Of a stretch of DNA of 64,000 nucleotides, positions 1 through 8,105 are shown one piece after another. Position numbers and translations under genes: made by a program. The notes below the pieces were generated by a model, which was not told the DNA's origin, ran no database searches, and was given only the letters and a program-made list of their open reading frames with translations. The stretch's first letter is position 1. Each line of letters begins with the position of its first letter. The DNA comes from an uncultured Helicobacteraceae bacterium (GTDB taxonomy: Bacteria; Campylobacterota; Campylobacteria; Campylobacterales; Helicobacteraceae): positions 1 through 64,000 of the forward strand of contig CAKUOH010000005.1 of the NCBI GenBank assembly GCA_934668765.1, written 5' to 3'.

Positions 1-126
1 AGTGAGCTGTTTAGATTTACGCTCAAATACTCCATAGGCTTTATTTTGATTATAGGCGTTTGGACGGCGATAATCGCCTTTGCACTCACAGGCATTATCC
101 CTGAAACGATTCCGCTATCTAAATAA
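1..126 (+). CDS. lldP: L-lactate permease, C-terminal end (partial)
   Basis: The window opens inside a reading frame that runs from base 1 to a TAA at 124-126 and encodes the last 41 residues of a membrane protein. It starts SELFRFTLKYS and continues as one hydrophobic helix ending near a Pro-Glu turn. The LFRFTLK(H/Y)S motif followed by a single last helix is typical of the C-terminus of LctP-family lactate permeases, which import lactate with protons across the inner membrane. The rest lies upstream of the window, so the call depends on this short tail. It converges with the nnrS-like gene. Confidence 0.6.
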   Translation, partial: SELFRFTLKYSIGFILIIGVWTAIIAFALTGIIPETIPLSK

Positions 127-135
127 TGCTTATAT

Positions 136-163
136 TTCGAGGGAGTTTTAAAAATCCCTCGAA
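136..163. terminator. Bidirectional hairpin between convergent genes
   Basis: A perfect 9 bp inverted repeat (TTCGAGGGA at 136-144, TCCCTCGAA at 155-163) encloses a 10-base loop. It lies just after the stop of the lactate permease gene and just past the end of the opposing nnrS-like gene, so it probably terminates both. The loop is rich in T and A rather than a long T run following the stem. Confidence 0.6.
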
Positions 164-170
164 TCTGCTT

Positions 171-1277
171 TTAATCATCTGCTTTAAAATCATTGTTTTT
201 ATAAATGCCTAAAAATTTAGCGATAAAATACACAAAGGCAAACGCCACAAGAATCGCAGGGATTGTGATATAAAAAATCCCTGCAAAATTCATCAAAATC
301 CCCCGCGAAATCGCCGATAAAAGTAGCGCAACAAAACTAATGCGCGTCAAAAGCGAAAAAATAAATATTTGATTTGCCGTATGGCGCAGTGAAGCGACAT
401 TGAAAATAAATAGCACAAATCCCAATATCACAAAAATATTTAAAAAGTGCATAGCAGAGCTAATATAAGCATTTGCAAAATATGCTATGCCAAGTGCGAT
501 ATAACTTGCGCTAAATCCTAAAAATAGCGCGTAAAGTATAAGCGTGTAATGCGTAGTAAAAAAAATGCGATAGTGCCATTGTGATAAGCACGACATAAGG
601 CTAAATCCCACGCCAAGCGATAAAAATGCGTTTAGATTCGCGCTTTTGTCCCAAAGAGTTGCTATAATGAGCGCGAAAACTAAAAAGCAAGAGATATTTT
701 TCAAAGCAACATTTGGGATAAACATTAGCGAATCGCTATTTGGCAGTGATTTTATGGCTTCATTGCCTAGCACAAGGCTTACGCGAAAGCTAACTATTAG
801 CGTGGCAAGGGCACAAAGATGGATAAAAGCATAAGCAAATCGCGCTTCACGCATAAAAATTTGCACCGCACTTAATGCAAAAAGCCCCAAAAGAGCAAAT
901 ATTAAAATAAGATTCGCCGTGTTTTTTGCCTTTATAATCCACAAAAGCGCGACTAAAAATAGCACAAACCAAAACGCGCTCATTATCGCATAGCCAAGCG
1001 ATTCATCTATAAACGCACAGCTCAAAAACGCAACCCACAAAATCACAAATAAAGCGATACTAAAAGGCTTTCGATTGACTTCTATTTCACACCAAAGAGG
1101 AAGTGCAGTTAGCAAAAATCCAGCAAATGCCGCGCCCAAAAAACTCTGCAAAAATATAAATTTATGCAAAGCTACAAAATCGCCCAAATTAAATGCCAAA
1201 ACCACACTTGCAATAATGACAAAAACCGCGCTATTTAGGAAAAAAATCCGCAATGGGTATGTAAAAAAATTATTCAA
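171..1277 (-). CDS. nnrS: NnrS family membrane protein
   Basis: The 368-residue product is almost entirely hydrophobic, with about 12 predicted membrane segments. The segment around residues 42-60 (FLQSFLGAAFAGFLLTALP) matches the signature of NnrS, a haem- and copper-containing inner-membrane protein linked to nitric oxide metabolism and protection in denitrifiers. A later stretch (HFLNIFVILGF, then SLRHTANQ) resembles the second conserved NnrS region. Its start overlaps the end of the ABC ATPase gene by 8 bp, making it the last gene of a five-gene operon. An NssR-type box before the first gene agrees with a role in nitrosative stress. The exact biochemical role of NnrS is not settled. Confidence 0.75.
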   Translation of the reverse strand: MNNFFTYPLRIFFLNSAVFVIIASVVLAFNLGDFVALHKFIFLQSFLGAAFAGFLLTALPLWCEIEVNRKPFSIALFVILWVAFLSCAFIDESLGYAIMSAFWFVLFLVALLWIIKAKNTANLILIFALLGLFALSAVQIFMREARFAYAFIHLCALATLIVSFRVSLVLGNEAIKSLPNSDSLMFIPNVALKNISCFLVFALIIATLWDKSANLNAFLSLGVGFSLMSCLSQWHYRIFFTTHYTLILYALFLGFSASYIALGIAYFANAYISSAMHFLNIFVILGFVLFIFNVASLRHTANQIFIFSLLTRISFVALLLSAISRGILMNFAGIFYITIPAILVAFAFVYFIAKFLGIYKNNDFKADD

Positions 1278-1956
1278 AGTAAATCCTATTGTTGAAATGT
1301 GTTTTTAATGTCTCATTGATAAAATTTTCATTACGCAAATTCTGTGCTACGCCCAAATGCACGACTTTTTCAACCTCCATAAATCGTGGCTTTAAAAAAT
1401 AAATTTCATCGCTGATAAGGCAAGATTCAAGCGCATCGTGCGTTACAAGCAAGGCAGAATGATTGTGATTTTGCACTCTATCAAGCAATTTTTCTATCAA
1501 AATCCTTTTTACCTGCGAATCAAGCCCCGAAAACGGCTCATCTAGCAACAACAAAGGCGCATTATATGCCAAAGCACGGACAAATGCCACTCGCGCTCTC
1601 ATTCCGCCACTTAATTCGCTTGGATATTTTAGCGCGTCTTTTTTGCTTAAAAAGAGTAGCGCAAATTGCTCCAAAATCCACGCATAATCTGGCGAATCCA
1701 TCACAACTGCGACATTTTCAAGCGCGTTTAGATTTTCAAATAATGAATGCTCTTGGAAAACAAACGCATTTTTTGCTGAATCTATAATGCCACTCTCACT
1801 CTCCAAAATCCCAGCCACACAACGAAGTAGCGTAGATTTGCCACAGCCACTTGCGCCAAAAAGTGTGAAAATTTTGCCCTTTGGCAAATGCAAATTAAAA
1901 TCCTTAATAATGTCGCTTTGTGCGATTTGGTAGCGCAAATTTTGAATTGTCAGCAT
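1270..1956 (-). CDS. ABC transporter ATP-binding protein (nitrate/sulfonate/taurine type)
   Basis: This is a 228-residue ABC ATPase with Walker A GASGCGKS (about 34-41), signature LSGGM (115-119), Walker B LLLLDE (135-140) and the switch His in VTHDA (about 173). It resembles SsuB/TauB proteins and should energise the neighbouring permease. The frame stays open to an upstream ATG at 1974, but the ATG at 1956 has a GGAG ribosome site about 8 bases before it and follows the permease stop by two bases, so I choose 1956. It sits between the permease gene and nnrS, with an 8 bp overlap with the latter. The substrate cannot be told from sequence. Confidence 0.85.
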   Translation of the reverse strand: MLTIQNLRYQIAQSDIIKDFNLHLPKGKIFTLFGASGCGKSTLLRCVAGILESESGIIDSAKNAFVFQEHSLFENLNALENVAVVMDSPDYAWILEQFALLFLSKKDALKYPSELSGGMRARVAFVRALAYNAPLLLLDEPFSGLDSQVKRILIEKLLDRVQNHNHSALLVTHDALESCLISDEIYFLKPRFMEVEKVVHLGVAQNLRNENFINETLKTHFNNRIYFE

Positions 1957-1958
1957 AA

Positions 1959-2756
1959 TTATTTCTCCAACCACGGAAGCAAAGTGATTTTTAGCGATTT
2001 TATGACAAGTGATTCAAAGAGCAAAATTAGCGCGACTAATATCAAAACAAATGCTAAAATTTGCGTGGTGTCAAGGAAATTTCGTGCATCGTTGATTTTT
2101 GCGCCTACGCCATTACTTGCGCCTAAAAGCTCTGCCATTATGATGATTTTTATCCCCATTGCAAAGACTACGCTTAAATTGCTTAGCAAAAATGGCATAG
2201 TTGAAGGCAAATAAAAAACTTTAAAGCGTTTAAATAAACCAAAATTATACGCTTTGCAGACTTCGCTAAGGCGCGAATCTAACTTTATCACGCTTACAAA
2301 ACTCGCCCCAAAACTTAAAGGCAAAATTGTGATAAAACAAGTAAAAACAACGCTTAAATTTCCCACGCCAAACCAAAATAATGCCAAAACTACCCACACA
2401 ATGGGCGCGATTCCTTGCAAAATATCTACGATTGGTTTGATAAAAAGCGCGAAACTTTTGAAATTCGCCGCCACTGCGCCCAAAATAACACCACACAAAA
2501 ATCCCGCAATGATTGAGATTAACGCTCTTTGCAGACTCAAAAGCAATTCACCATTTTCGCTAAATATCAAATGATATGCGCGAATCAAAGATTCAAACGC
2601 ACTTGGCAAAATGATAGGATTTGTGAAATGCGCTACAAACTCCCACAAACCCATAAAAAAGCAAATAATCCCAAGCGTGTTAAACGCGCCAAAAAAATGC
2701 TCACTTAGATTTGGCAAAATGCCTCTTTTTAATTTTACTCCGTCTTCTAAAATCAT
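1959..2756 (-). CDS. ABC transporter permease (BPD type, SsuC/TauC-like)
   Basis: The 265-residue inner-membrane protein has about six hydrophobic segments and a cytoplasmic EAA-type loop near residues 172-195 (EVCKAYNFGLFKRF), which docks on the ATPase. The first ~25 residues are polar and cytoplasmic. It belongs to the binding-protein-dependent permease family that pairs with NMT1/SsuA-type binding proteins for nitrate, sulfonates, taurine or pyrimidine precursors. It lies 65 bp after the binding-protein gene, and the ATPase gene starts two bases after its stop. Substrate is unknown; operon context with a TonB receptor and NnrS is not that of a classical taurine system. Confidence 0.82.
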   Translation of the reverse strand: MILEDGVKLKRGILPNLSEHFFGAFNTLGIICFFMGLWEFVAHFTNPIILPSAFESLIRAYHLIFSENGELLLSLQRALISIIAGFLCGVILGAVAANFKSFALFIKPIVDILQGIAPIVWVVLALFWFGVGNLSVVFTCFITILPLSFGASFVSVIKLDSRLSEVCKAYNFGLFKRFKVFYLPSTMPFLLSNLSVVFAMGIKIIIMAELLGASNGVGAKINDARNFLDTTQILAFVLILVALILLFESLVIKSLKITLLPWLEK

Positions 2757-2821
2757 AGATTCGCCCCATTAAAATGTGATAGATTCGCGCAATGTGTGCG
2801 AATCTAAAATGCGTTCAAAAA

Positions 2822-3805
2822 TCACAAAAAGAAACTTTTATCAGGCATTTTTCCGCCCAAAAACTGCGGATTTAGCTCAAAAATGATTTCATAAAATTTC
2901 ATCAAATCATCTGCCACTTCGCTTGCCTTTAGCGCAACCATATTGGCATAAGGAATGGATAGTTTTATCGCTGCTTCTGGTGCTGGGAGATATTTTGCAC
3001 CTAATTTTGCCGCGCTGTCTTTGTTTAAATCTATCCATTTCACAGCATTTTGCAAATCGCTATGCAAAGTCTCAAAAAATGCCTTATTTGCGTTATAAAA
3101 CGCACCATTTACAATCAGCCCTGCTTGTGGAATCTTTAGCCCAAATGCTTGAAACCACTGCTCTTGCATAGAAATCTGCCTATAAACGCTAATGCCGTTT
3201 TTCTTTGCCATCAGCGTCAGCGCAGAAGCAAGTGGCTCTTGGGATAAAACAGCGTCAAATTCATCTTTGGCGATAAAAAGTTGCGCTGCTTGTGGTGGAT
3301 TTGCCACATAAGTTATGTGAATCTTACTCATATCAACGCCCATTTTCTTGCAAAGTGCCGTTAGCACAATGTCTGGAATGTCATTTTTAAAAGGCACGAT
3401 GATTTTTTTACCCTCCAAATCTTTTAAATTTTTTATGCCCTCATCGCGTGTAAAAATATAGTTTAGTCCGCTTGTTAGCACATTTAGCAATTTCACATCA
3501 AAGCCTTGATTTGCTAAATTTATGCCGACATTTGAAGGTGCGGCACTTAATACCCAATCACCACTTGCAAATCCCACGCGAAGCGCATCTACGCTATTCC
3601 AAATTTTTAGTTTTAAATCTTTTTGCTTTCGCGATTCGCCCCTGTGTGTAACTACCGCAAGGCTTAATGCAATTAGCGCAGGTGCGCCCCAAATCGTTAG
3701 CGATTCAGCTCCAAATGCAAGATTTGGCATTGCCAAACTCGCCATTGTTGCCAATCCTAATTTTCCACTTTTGTTCAAAAATTCTCGTCTATTTATTGTT
3801 GTCAT
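2822..3805 (-). CDS. Tat-exported periplasmic substrate-binding protein (NMT1/SsuA-like)
   Basis: The 327-residue product begins MTTINRREFLNKSGKLG, a twin-arginine signal (NRREFL) followed by a hydrophobic stretch and a cleavage site after FGA near residue 32. The mature part has the two-lobed binding-protein pattern, for instance NLKDLEGKKIIVP near 125 and VLSQEPLASAL near 185, as in NMT1/SsuA proteins. It should capture a ligand in the periplasm for the downstream permease and ATPase. Export by Tat means it folds before export, which is unusual for plain organic-anion binders and may point to a bound cofactor or metal. It starts 22 bp after the stop of the receptor gene. Confidence 0.78.
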   Translation of the reverse strand: MTTINRREFLNKSGKLGLATMASLAMPNLAFGAESLTIWGAPALIALSLAVVTHRGESRKQKDLKLKIWNSVDALRVGFASGDWVLSAAPSNVGINLANQGFDVKLLNVLTSGLNYIFTRDEGIKNLKDLEGKKIIVPFKNDIPDIVLTALCKKMGVDMSKIHITYVANPPQAAQLFIAKDEFDAVLSQEPLASALTLMAKKNGISVYRQISMQEQWFQAFGLKIPQAGLIVNGAFYNANKAFFETLHSDLQNAVKWIDLNKDSAAKLGAKYLPAPEAAIKLSIPYANMVALKASEVADDLMKFYEIIFELNPQFLGGKMPDKSFFL

Positions 3806-3827
3806 TTTTTATCCTTTCATTTAAAAT

Positions 3828-5759
3828 TTAAAAATTGCCGTGAATACTCACATAAAATGTCCGCCCCGGCGCATTTATAATGTTAGTAGGGCTTAGCGAT
3901 TCCACATGCGATGCACTTATAAATTCGCTATATCCCTTATCCAACACATTATCTACGCCAAGCCGAATCCCTAGCTTATCCATTATGCTAAATCCAGCAT
4001 ATAAATCAAGCACGACAAATCCGCTTTTTGGTGCATCAATGCCTAAAATAGTATCATATCTATTTTGCTTTGCCACGCCACGAAATCCTGCGCCAATATT
4101 GTATTTTCCAAAAGGCGCGTAATCTTCATAGTCAAAATTTAACTGCGCTTCAAAAGGACGAATCTGATATAACGCCCTTTTGTCGCTTAGATTTTGCCCA
4201 TAAGCATACCAAAGATTTAGCTTTACGCCAAAAAGCCCCAAAAAATTATACGCAAAATTCGCATTTGCACTTAACAAAAACGCATCGACATTGCGCGAAA
4301 TTATGTGCTGCTTGTCGTTTGCCTGTGTGGCATTTGTGAATCTATCATAGATTATAAAGCGATTCGCATAATCTGCCAAAACGCTAAAGCCAAATTTAAA
4401 GGCATTTTCATCAAAGCGCGATTCCATATAATTGATATATGAATCACTTGCGATTTCCGCGCTTAATTTTGCTCGATTGCGCCGTTCTGGTTTTAGAAAT
4501 GGATTGCTAACCCACGCTTGTGCGTGAGCATTTTGTCCGGGCGGATTTACCGCCACGAATCGCTCATCATTGCTTGGGATTCGCTCTAATGTAGAAATAT
4601 TTAGCGTGTAAAGTTGCGAATCGCTTGGCATTATGTCATAGTTGAAACTCGCACTCACTGCGTGGGATTGAATCAACCCCCCCCCCACGCGCTTACCATA
4701 ATGTGCAAACCACATATTATTTGCGGTGATTTGCCCATTGCCGCCATTTTGCTGTGTGCCGACTACGACATTTTTATCCTTTAAATCCGCAATATTATAA
4801 TCATAGTGAATCCCAAGTGCGATTTTATTAAGCGAATCAGGCGTCAAAGTCAGCGTATCAAACGCGCTAATTTGATTGACAAAGGCATTTGGGATTCGGT
4901 AGCCATTGTGATTAAACGCGCCATAATTTTGAGAGGCGAATCGTTTGGCAGTGTGGCTATCTAGCGTGTAGATTAGCCCAAATGAATTATGCAAAAATTT
5001 AGATTCGCCTTTGGTGTTTGAATCAACGCTAGATTCGCCACCTTTATAATCATAAATCGCGCTAAAATCAAATATATGCCTATCGACTTCCATTTTCATT
5101 CGTGCTGTGCCGTTATTTTCCCGCAAGTCAAAGTTATTTGCCCTGCGCGAAACATTGCGATAAAATGCGCCCAAATTCATAGTATTGCTCAAATCATCTT
5201 TGCCCAAACGATAATCGATTTTCCCCACGAATCGCGTGGTATTCACGGGGTCCATTTGATAATGTGGCTGTTTATCATCAGTGATATTATCATAGATAAA
5301 TGTCGCTTTTAGCTCATTAAACGCATTTGGCACTGCGCCCAAAACTACACTTGCACCCTTGCGCTTGTATCCAAAATCCACTTTGTCCCCATAGCCGTCT
5401 GTGTATGGATTCGCATAAGAATAATGCGCTACCAAATTGCCATAGACTTGTGAATCGCGGAATTTTGCCAAAAGGCTTGTGTAATTTGAGCGCCCAAAAA
5501 ATCCACTTGCAAAATGAAATGGATTCATTGCGCTATCTAGCGTGTTTGTAACGCTATGATAAAAATTACGCTCTGAGTTATCAAACTGATTTTCTAGCTT
5601 TGATGAAAGCGCGTTTTGTGGTGTTATAAGTGGCGGAGGCGAGAACTGCACCAAAGGTTTCGTTTGCGTTGGACTCGCCAAATCATCTGCCATTAAATTG
5701 CCATAAATGACACAAAATACGCTTAAAAGCGGAATTGAAAATATAATTTTCTGTTTCAT
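3828..5759 (-). CDS. TonB-dependent outer-membrane receptor, phase variable, atypical N-terminus
   Basis: The 643-residue product has a signal peptide (MKQKIIFSIPLLSVFCVIYG) and then beta-barrel repeats. Its C-terminus, with GIRLGVDNVLDKGYSEF, PGRTFYVSI and a final Phe, is typical of TonB-dependent receptors and recalls copper receptors of the NosA/OprC kind. A normal plug domain (the usual ~120 residues with an IEVIRGP-like motif) is not recognisable. A run of ten Gs (4677-4686 on the plus strand is C) encodes Gly-Gly-Gly near residue 359, so slippage would switch the gene off. It is the first gene of the receptor/ABC/NnrS operon. A good ribosome site (AAAGGA) precedes the ATG. Substrate unknown. 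Confidence 0.75.
   Translation of the reverse strand: MKQKIIFSIPLLSVFCVIYGNLMADDLASPTQTKPLVQFSPPPLITPQNALSSKLENQFDNSERNFYHSVTNTLDSAMNPFHFASGFFGRSNYTSLLAKFRDSQVYGNLVAHYSYANPYTDGYGDKVDFGYKRKGASVVLGAVPNAFNELKATFIYDNITDDKQPHYQMDPVNTTRFVGKIDYRLGKDDLSNTMNLGAFYRNVSRRANNFDLRENNGTARMKMEVDRHIFDFSAIYDYKGGESSVDSNTKGESKFLHNSFGLIYTLDSHTAKRFASQNYGAFNHNGYRIPNAFVNQISAFDTLTLTPDSLNKIALGIHYDYNIADLKDKNVVVGTQQNGGNGQITANNMWFAHYGKRVGGGLIQSHAVSASFNYDIMPSDSQLYTLNISTLERIPSNDERFVAVNPPGQNAHAQAWVSNPFLKPERRNRAKLSAEIASDSYINYMESRFDENAFKFGFSVLADYANRFIIYDRFTNATQANDKQHIISRNVDAFLLSANANFAYNFLGLFGVKLNLWYAYGQNLSDKRALYQIRPFEAQLNFDYEDYAPFGKYNIGAGFRGVAKQNRYDTILGIDAPKSGFVVLDLYAGFSIMDKLGIRLGVDNVLDKGYSEFISASHVESLSPTNIINAPGRTFYVSIHGNF
4677..4686. 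repeat. C10/G10 homopolymer, contingency tract in receptor gene
   Basis: Ten consecutive C on the plus strand lie inside the TonB receptor gene, where they read as G10 and encode three glycines near residue 359. Tracts of this length slip during replication in Helicobacter and Campylobacter and give on/off switching. The present length keeps the frame open. Confidence 0.8.
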
Positions 5760-5802
5760 ATTTAAAATCCTTTATAATAATCTTTCTTAAAATAAAAGCG
5801 AA

Positions 5803-5808
5803 ATTCTA
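5803..5808 (-). promoter_or_regulatory. Candidate -10 box of the receptor/ABC/nnrS operon
   Basis: On the minus strand TAGAAT lies about 45 bases before the receptor ATG, predicting a start site near 5796. The inverted repeat at 5831-5846 is then centred about 42 bases upstream of the start, the usual place for a class II Crp/Fnr-family activator. Confidence 0.5.
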
Positions 5809-5830
5809 CCCATATTTTTTTACAAAAAAC

Positions 5831-5846
5831 ATTAACTTATGTTAAT
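5831..5846. promoter_or_regulatory. NssR-type operator (TTAAC-N4-GTTAA)
   Basis: ATTAAC-TTAT-GTTAAT is a perfect 6+6 inverted repeat with a 4-base spacer. It contains TTAAC-N4-GTTAA, the recognition sequence described for NssR, the Crp/Fnr-family nitrosative-stress regulator of Campylobacter jejuni. It lies 72 bases before the receptor ATG and just upstream of the candidate -10 box. The operon ends with nnrS, which fits NO-responsive control. Whether this organism has an NssR orthologue cannot be seen here. Confidence 0.6.
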
Positions 5847-5952
5847 TTTTTAAAAATTTTTTGCGAAAATTTTGTAAAATGCTTTGTGGCACGAAAAATA
5901 TGGCTTTGTATAATTTTTCCACCAAATTTCGCTTTTTAAAATAAAAATTCGC

Positions 5953-5958
5953 TATAAT
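5953..5958 (+). promoter_or_regulatory. Promoter -10 box of aroQ
   Basis: A perfect TATAAT preceded by CGC lies 30 bases before the aroQ ATG. No clear -35 is seen, which is usual for sigma-80 promoters of Helicobacter. It probably drives aroQ and the genes behind it. Confidence 0.55.
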
Positions 5959-5987
5959 CGCAAATTATTTTTGCAAAAAGGACATTT

Positions 5988-6464
5988 ATGAAAATCGTAG
6001 TCATTCAAGGACCAAATCTAAATATGCTAGGACACCGCGACCCACGACTTTATGGCGATATGAAATTAGAGCAGATTCATAGCAATATGGAGGCACTTGC
6101 AAAGCAAAATAACTTTGAAATCGAGTTTTTTCAAAGCAATTTTGAGGGCGAGATTGTCGATAAGATTCAAGAGTGTATCGGCACGGCAGACGGCATTCTC
6201 ATCAATCCTGCGGCGTATTCGCACACTTCCATTGCAATCGCTGATGCAATCGCGCTAGTGGGGATTCCTGTGGTTGAGGTGCATTTAAGTAACATTTTGG
6301 CGCGAGAGGATTTTCGCAAAAAATCCATCACAGGTGCGATGTGTGCGGGAGTAATCGCTGGATTTGGACCATTTGGCTACCATATCGGGCTACTTTCCGT
6401 TATGCAAATCATTACAGAAATCACGCAAATTAAAAAGCAAAACGAGCAAAACGCAAACAAATAG
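5988..6464 (+). CDS. aroQ: 3-dehydroquinate dehydratase, type II
   Basis: The 158-residue enzyme removes water from 3-dehydroquinate in the shikimate pathway to aromatic amino acids, in the cytoplasm. It has the N-terminal type II pattern [17 protein letters not shown], with the catalytic Tyr at residue 22 and the Arg of the flexible lid just before it, the [11 protein letters not shown] segment, and VEVHLSNI carrying the active-site His. Length is normal for the family, which forms dodecamers. The ATG follows AAGGAC. In H. pylori the same gene also precedes the Xaa-Pro peptidase, folK and flhF, so the order is conserved. Confidence 0.95.
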   Translation: MKIVVIQGPNLNMLGHRDPRLYGDMKLEQIHSNMEALAKQNNFEIEFFQSNFEGEIVDKIQECIGTADGILINPAAYSHTSIAIADAIALVGIPVVEVHLSNILAREDFRKKSITGAMCAGVIAGFGPFGYHIGLLSVMQIITEITQIKKQNEQNANK

Positions 6465-6528
6465 AGCACGAATCTTGCGAAGTTTTGGGGCGAATTTTAA
6501 AAAATTTATGCGAATCTAGGGCAAATTT

Positions 6529-7560
6529 ATGGCAGAAAAAAAATTGGATTGCTTTTTTACCACAAATGAAAGTGCGATGCTCTATGAGTGCGGATTTTCT
6601 TGTGATAATGCGATTTATTTTTGCGCTGGGAGCGAAGCATTTTTTATTACAGATTCGCGATATACGCTAGAAGCGCGAGAAAGGGCGACTAAAAACACAC
6701 AAATAATTCAATCAAAAGATTTAATCAAAGATTTCATAAAACTTGCAAAAAATGCCAAAAATATCATCTATGACAATACCCAAATTAGCGTGGAATTTTT
6801 TGAAAAAATCAAAAGTTTATCGCTAAATCCAAAGCCTAATTTTCATCAAATCAAACGCGCCATAAAAAGCGATAACGAAGTCGCACTCATCGCCAAATCA
6901 CAAAAATTAAATAAAAAAGCCTTTAAAAGATTCGCGCATTTTATCGCAAAAAATGGCAAAAATTTAAGTGAAAAAAAATTGCATTTTATCGCCAAGCAAT
7001 GCTTAGAAAATGACGGAGCGCAGGATTTGAGTTTCAATCCCATTGTCGCGCTTAATGAAAATGCCGCCAAACCACACGCCCTGCCTTGCAAAATACCCCT
7101 TAAAAAAGGCGATTTGCTGCTTTTTGATGCGGGAGTGAAATATAAAAATTACTGCTCTGATATGACGCGCACGGCGTTTTTTGGGCGCGAATCGCTGGAT
7201 TTTAATTTTGACAAAGCGCAAAAATTTCCGCCAAAAATGCAAAAGATTTATGATGTAGTTTTGGGGGCGCAGGAATGCGCCATTAATGGTGCTAGAAGCG
7301 GAATGAAGGCAAAAGAGATTGATTTTTTAGCGCGGGATTTTATCGATAAAAAGGGCTTTGGCAAGTTTTTCGCACACTCTTTGGGACACGGAGTTGGGCT
7401 TGACATACACGAACTGCCCCGCATTTCACGCAAAAGCGAGACAATTATAAAGGACGGAATGGTGTTTTCAATAGAACCCGGCATTTATTTGCCAAATGAG
7501 TTTGGTGTGCGCATCGAGGATTTGGTGGTAATGAAAAATGGGAGGGCAGAAGTGCTATGA
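6529..7560 (+). CDS. pepQ: Xaa-Pro aminopeptidase/dipeptidase (M24 family)
   Basis: The 343-residue protein is a metallopeptidase of the pita-bread fold that cleaves bonds involving proline. Metal ligands are visible in order: Asp of FDAGVKY (about 203), Asp of CSDMTRT (about 214), His of HSLGHGVGLDIHE (about 283), Glu of EPGIYLP (about 315) and Glu of GVRIED (about 329). The first ~110 residues form the non-catalytic creatinase-like N-domain. The gene starts 64 bp after aroQ and its stop overlaps the folK start by four bases (ATGA), so the two are translationally coupled. The homologue in H. pylori lies in the same order. Confidence 0.88.
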   Translation: MAEKKLDCFFTTNESAMLYECGFSCDNAIYFCAGSEAFFITDSRYTLEARERATKNTQIIQSKDLIKDFIKLAKNAKNIIYDNTQISVEFFEKIKSLSLNPKPNFHQIKRAIKSDNEVALIAKSQKLNKKAFKRFAHFIAKNGKNLSEKKLHFIAKQCLENDGAQDLSFNPIVALNENAAKPHALPCKIPLKKGDLLLFDAGVKYKNYCSDMTRTAFFGRESLDFNFDKAQKFPPKMQKIYDVVLGAQECAINGARSGMKAKEIDFLARDFIDKKGFGKFFAHSLGHGVGLDIHELPRISRKSETIIKDGMVFSIEPGIYLPNEFGVRIEDLVVMKNGRAEVL

Positions 7561-8102
7561 GTGCGAATTTTGTAAGCGAATCTAATGCCATTAAGCACGA
7601 ATCTATCGAATCAAAGCTAATTTGCAATAATTTTTTTCCCGCCAAATCGCCACAGATTCGCAAGATTCATAGTGGCGCATTTTTGCCAAACACCACCATT
7701 ATCGCACTTGGTGCAAATCTAAAAAGTCCCATATCCACCTTTATCACGCTATTTCACAAGCTAAAACGCAACGCTAAAATCGATATTATCTCTACTTCGC
7801 CCATTTACAAAAATCCACCCTTTGGCTACGCAAATCAGCCGTTTTTTTACAACGCCACGATGATTTTAGCTACAAGTATGTGCCTACTTGAATTTTACGC
7901 TTTTATTTTTTATATGGAGCGCATTTTTGGGCGTAAGCGGATTCGCGATTTTAAAAATGCCCCGCGCACACTTGATATTGACATAATTTTCTTTAATGAT
8001 ATTTTTATGCGAAGCACAAAGCTAAATATTCCACACACGCAGTGGCATGGCAGAGCGAGTGTTTTAATCCCGCTTATTTATCAAGTTCATTACAAAGGGT
8101 AG
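7557..8102 (+). CDS. folK: 2-amino-4-hydroxy-6-hydroxymethyldihydropteridine pyrophosphokinase
   Basis: The 181-residue product is HPPK, which transfers pyrophosphate from ATP to the pterin in folate synthesis. Diagnostic parts are ALGANL (about 51-56), the pterin-binding SPIYKNPPFGYANQPFFYNA (about 81-100), the RTLDIDIIFF metal/ATP motif (about 140) and the end segment IPHTQWHGRASVLIPL. About 45 residues before ALGANL are not part of the usual domain and contain Glu-Ser-rich words built from GAATCT. No later ATG is available before the domain, and the ATG overlaps the pepQ stop, so the long start is likely. It is followed by flhF after three bases. Confidence 0.85.
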   Translation: MSANFVSESNAIKHESIESKLICNNFFPAKSPQIRKIHSGAFLPNTTIIALGANLKSPISTFITLFHKLKRNAKIDIISTSPIYKNPPFGYANQPFFYNATMILATSMCLLEFYAFIFYMERIFGRKRIRDFKNAPRTLDIDIIFFNDIFMRSTKLNIPHTQWHGRASVLIPLIYQVHYKG

Positions 8103-8105
8103 AAA

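Noticed and set aside
4677..4686. Sequencing error or pseudogene in the TonB receptor
   Set aside because: The current tract length keeps one open frame with normal barrel sequence on both sides, so the gene is intact as given.
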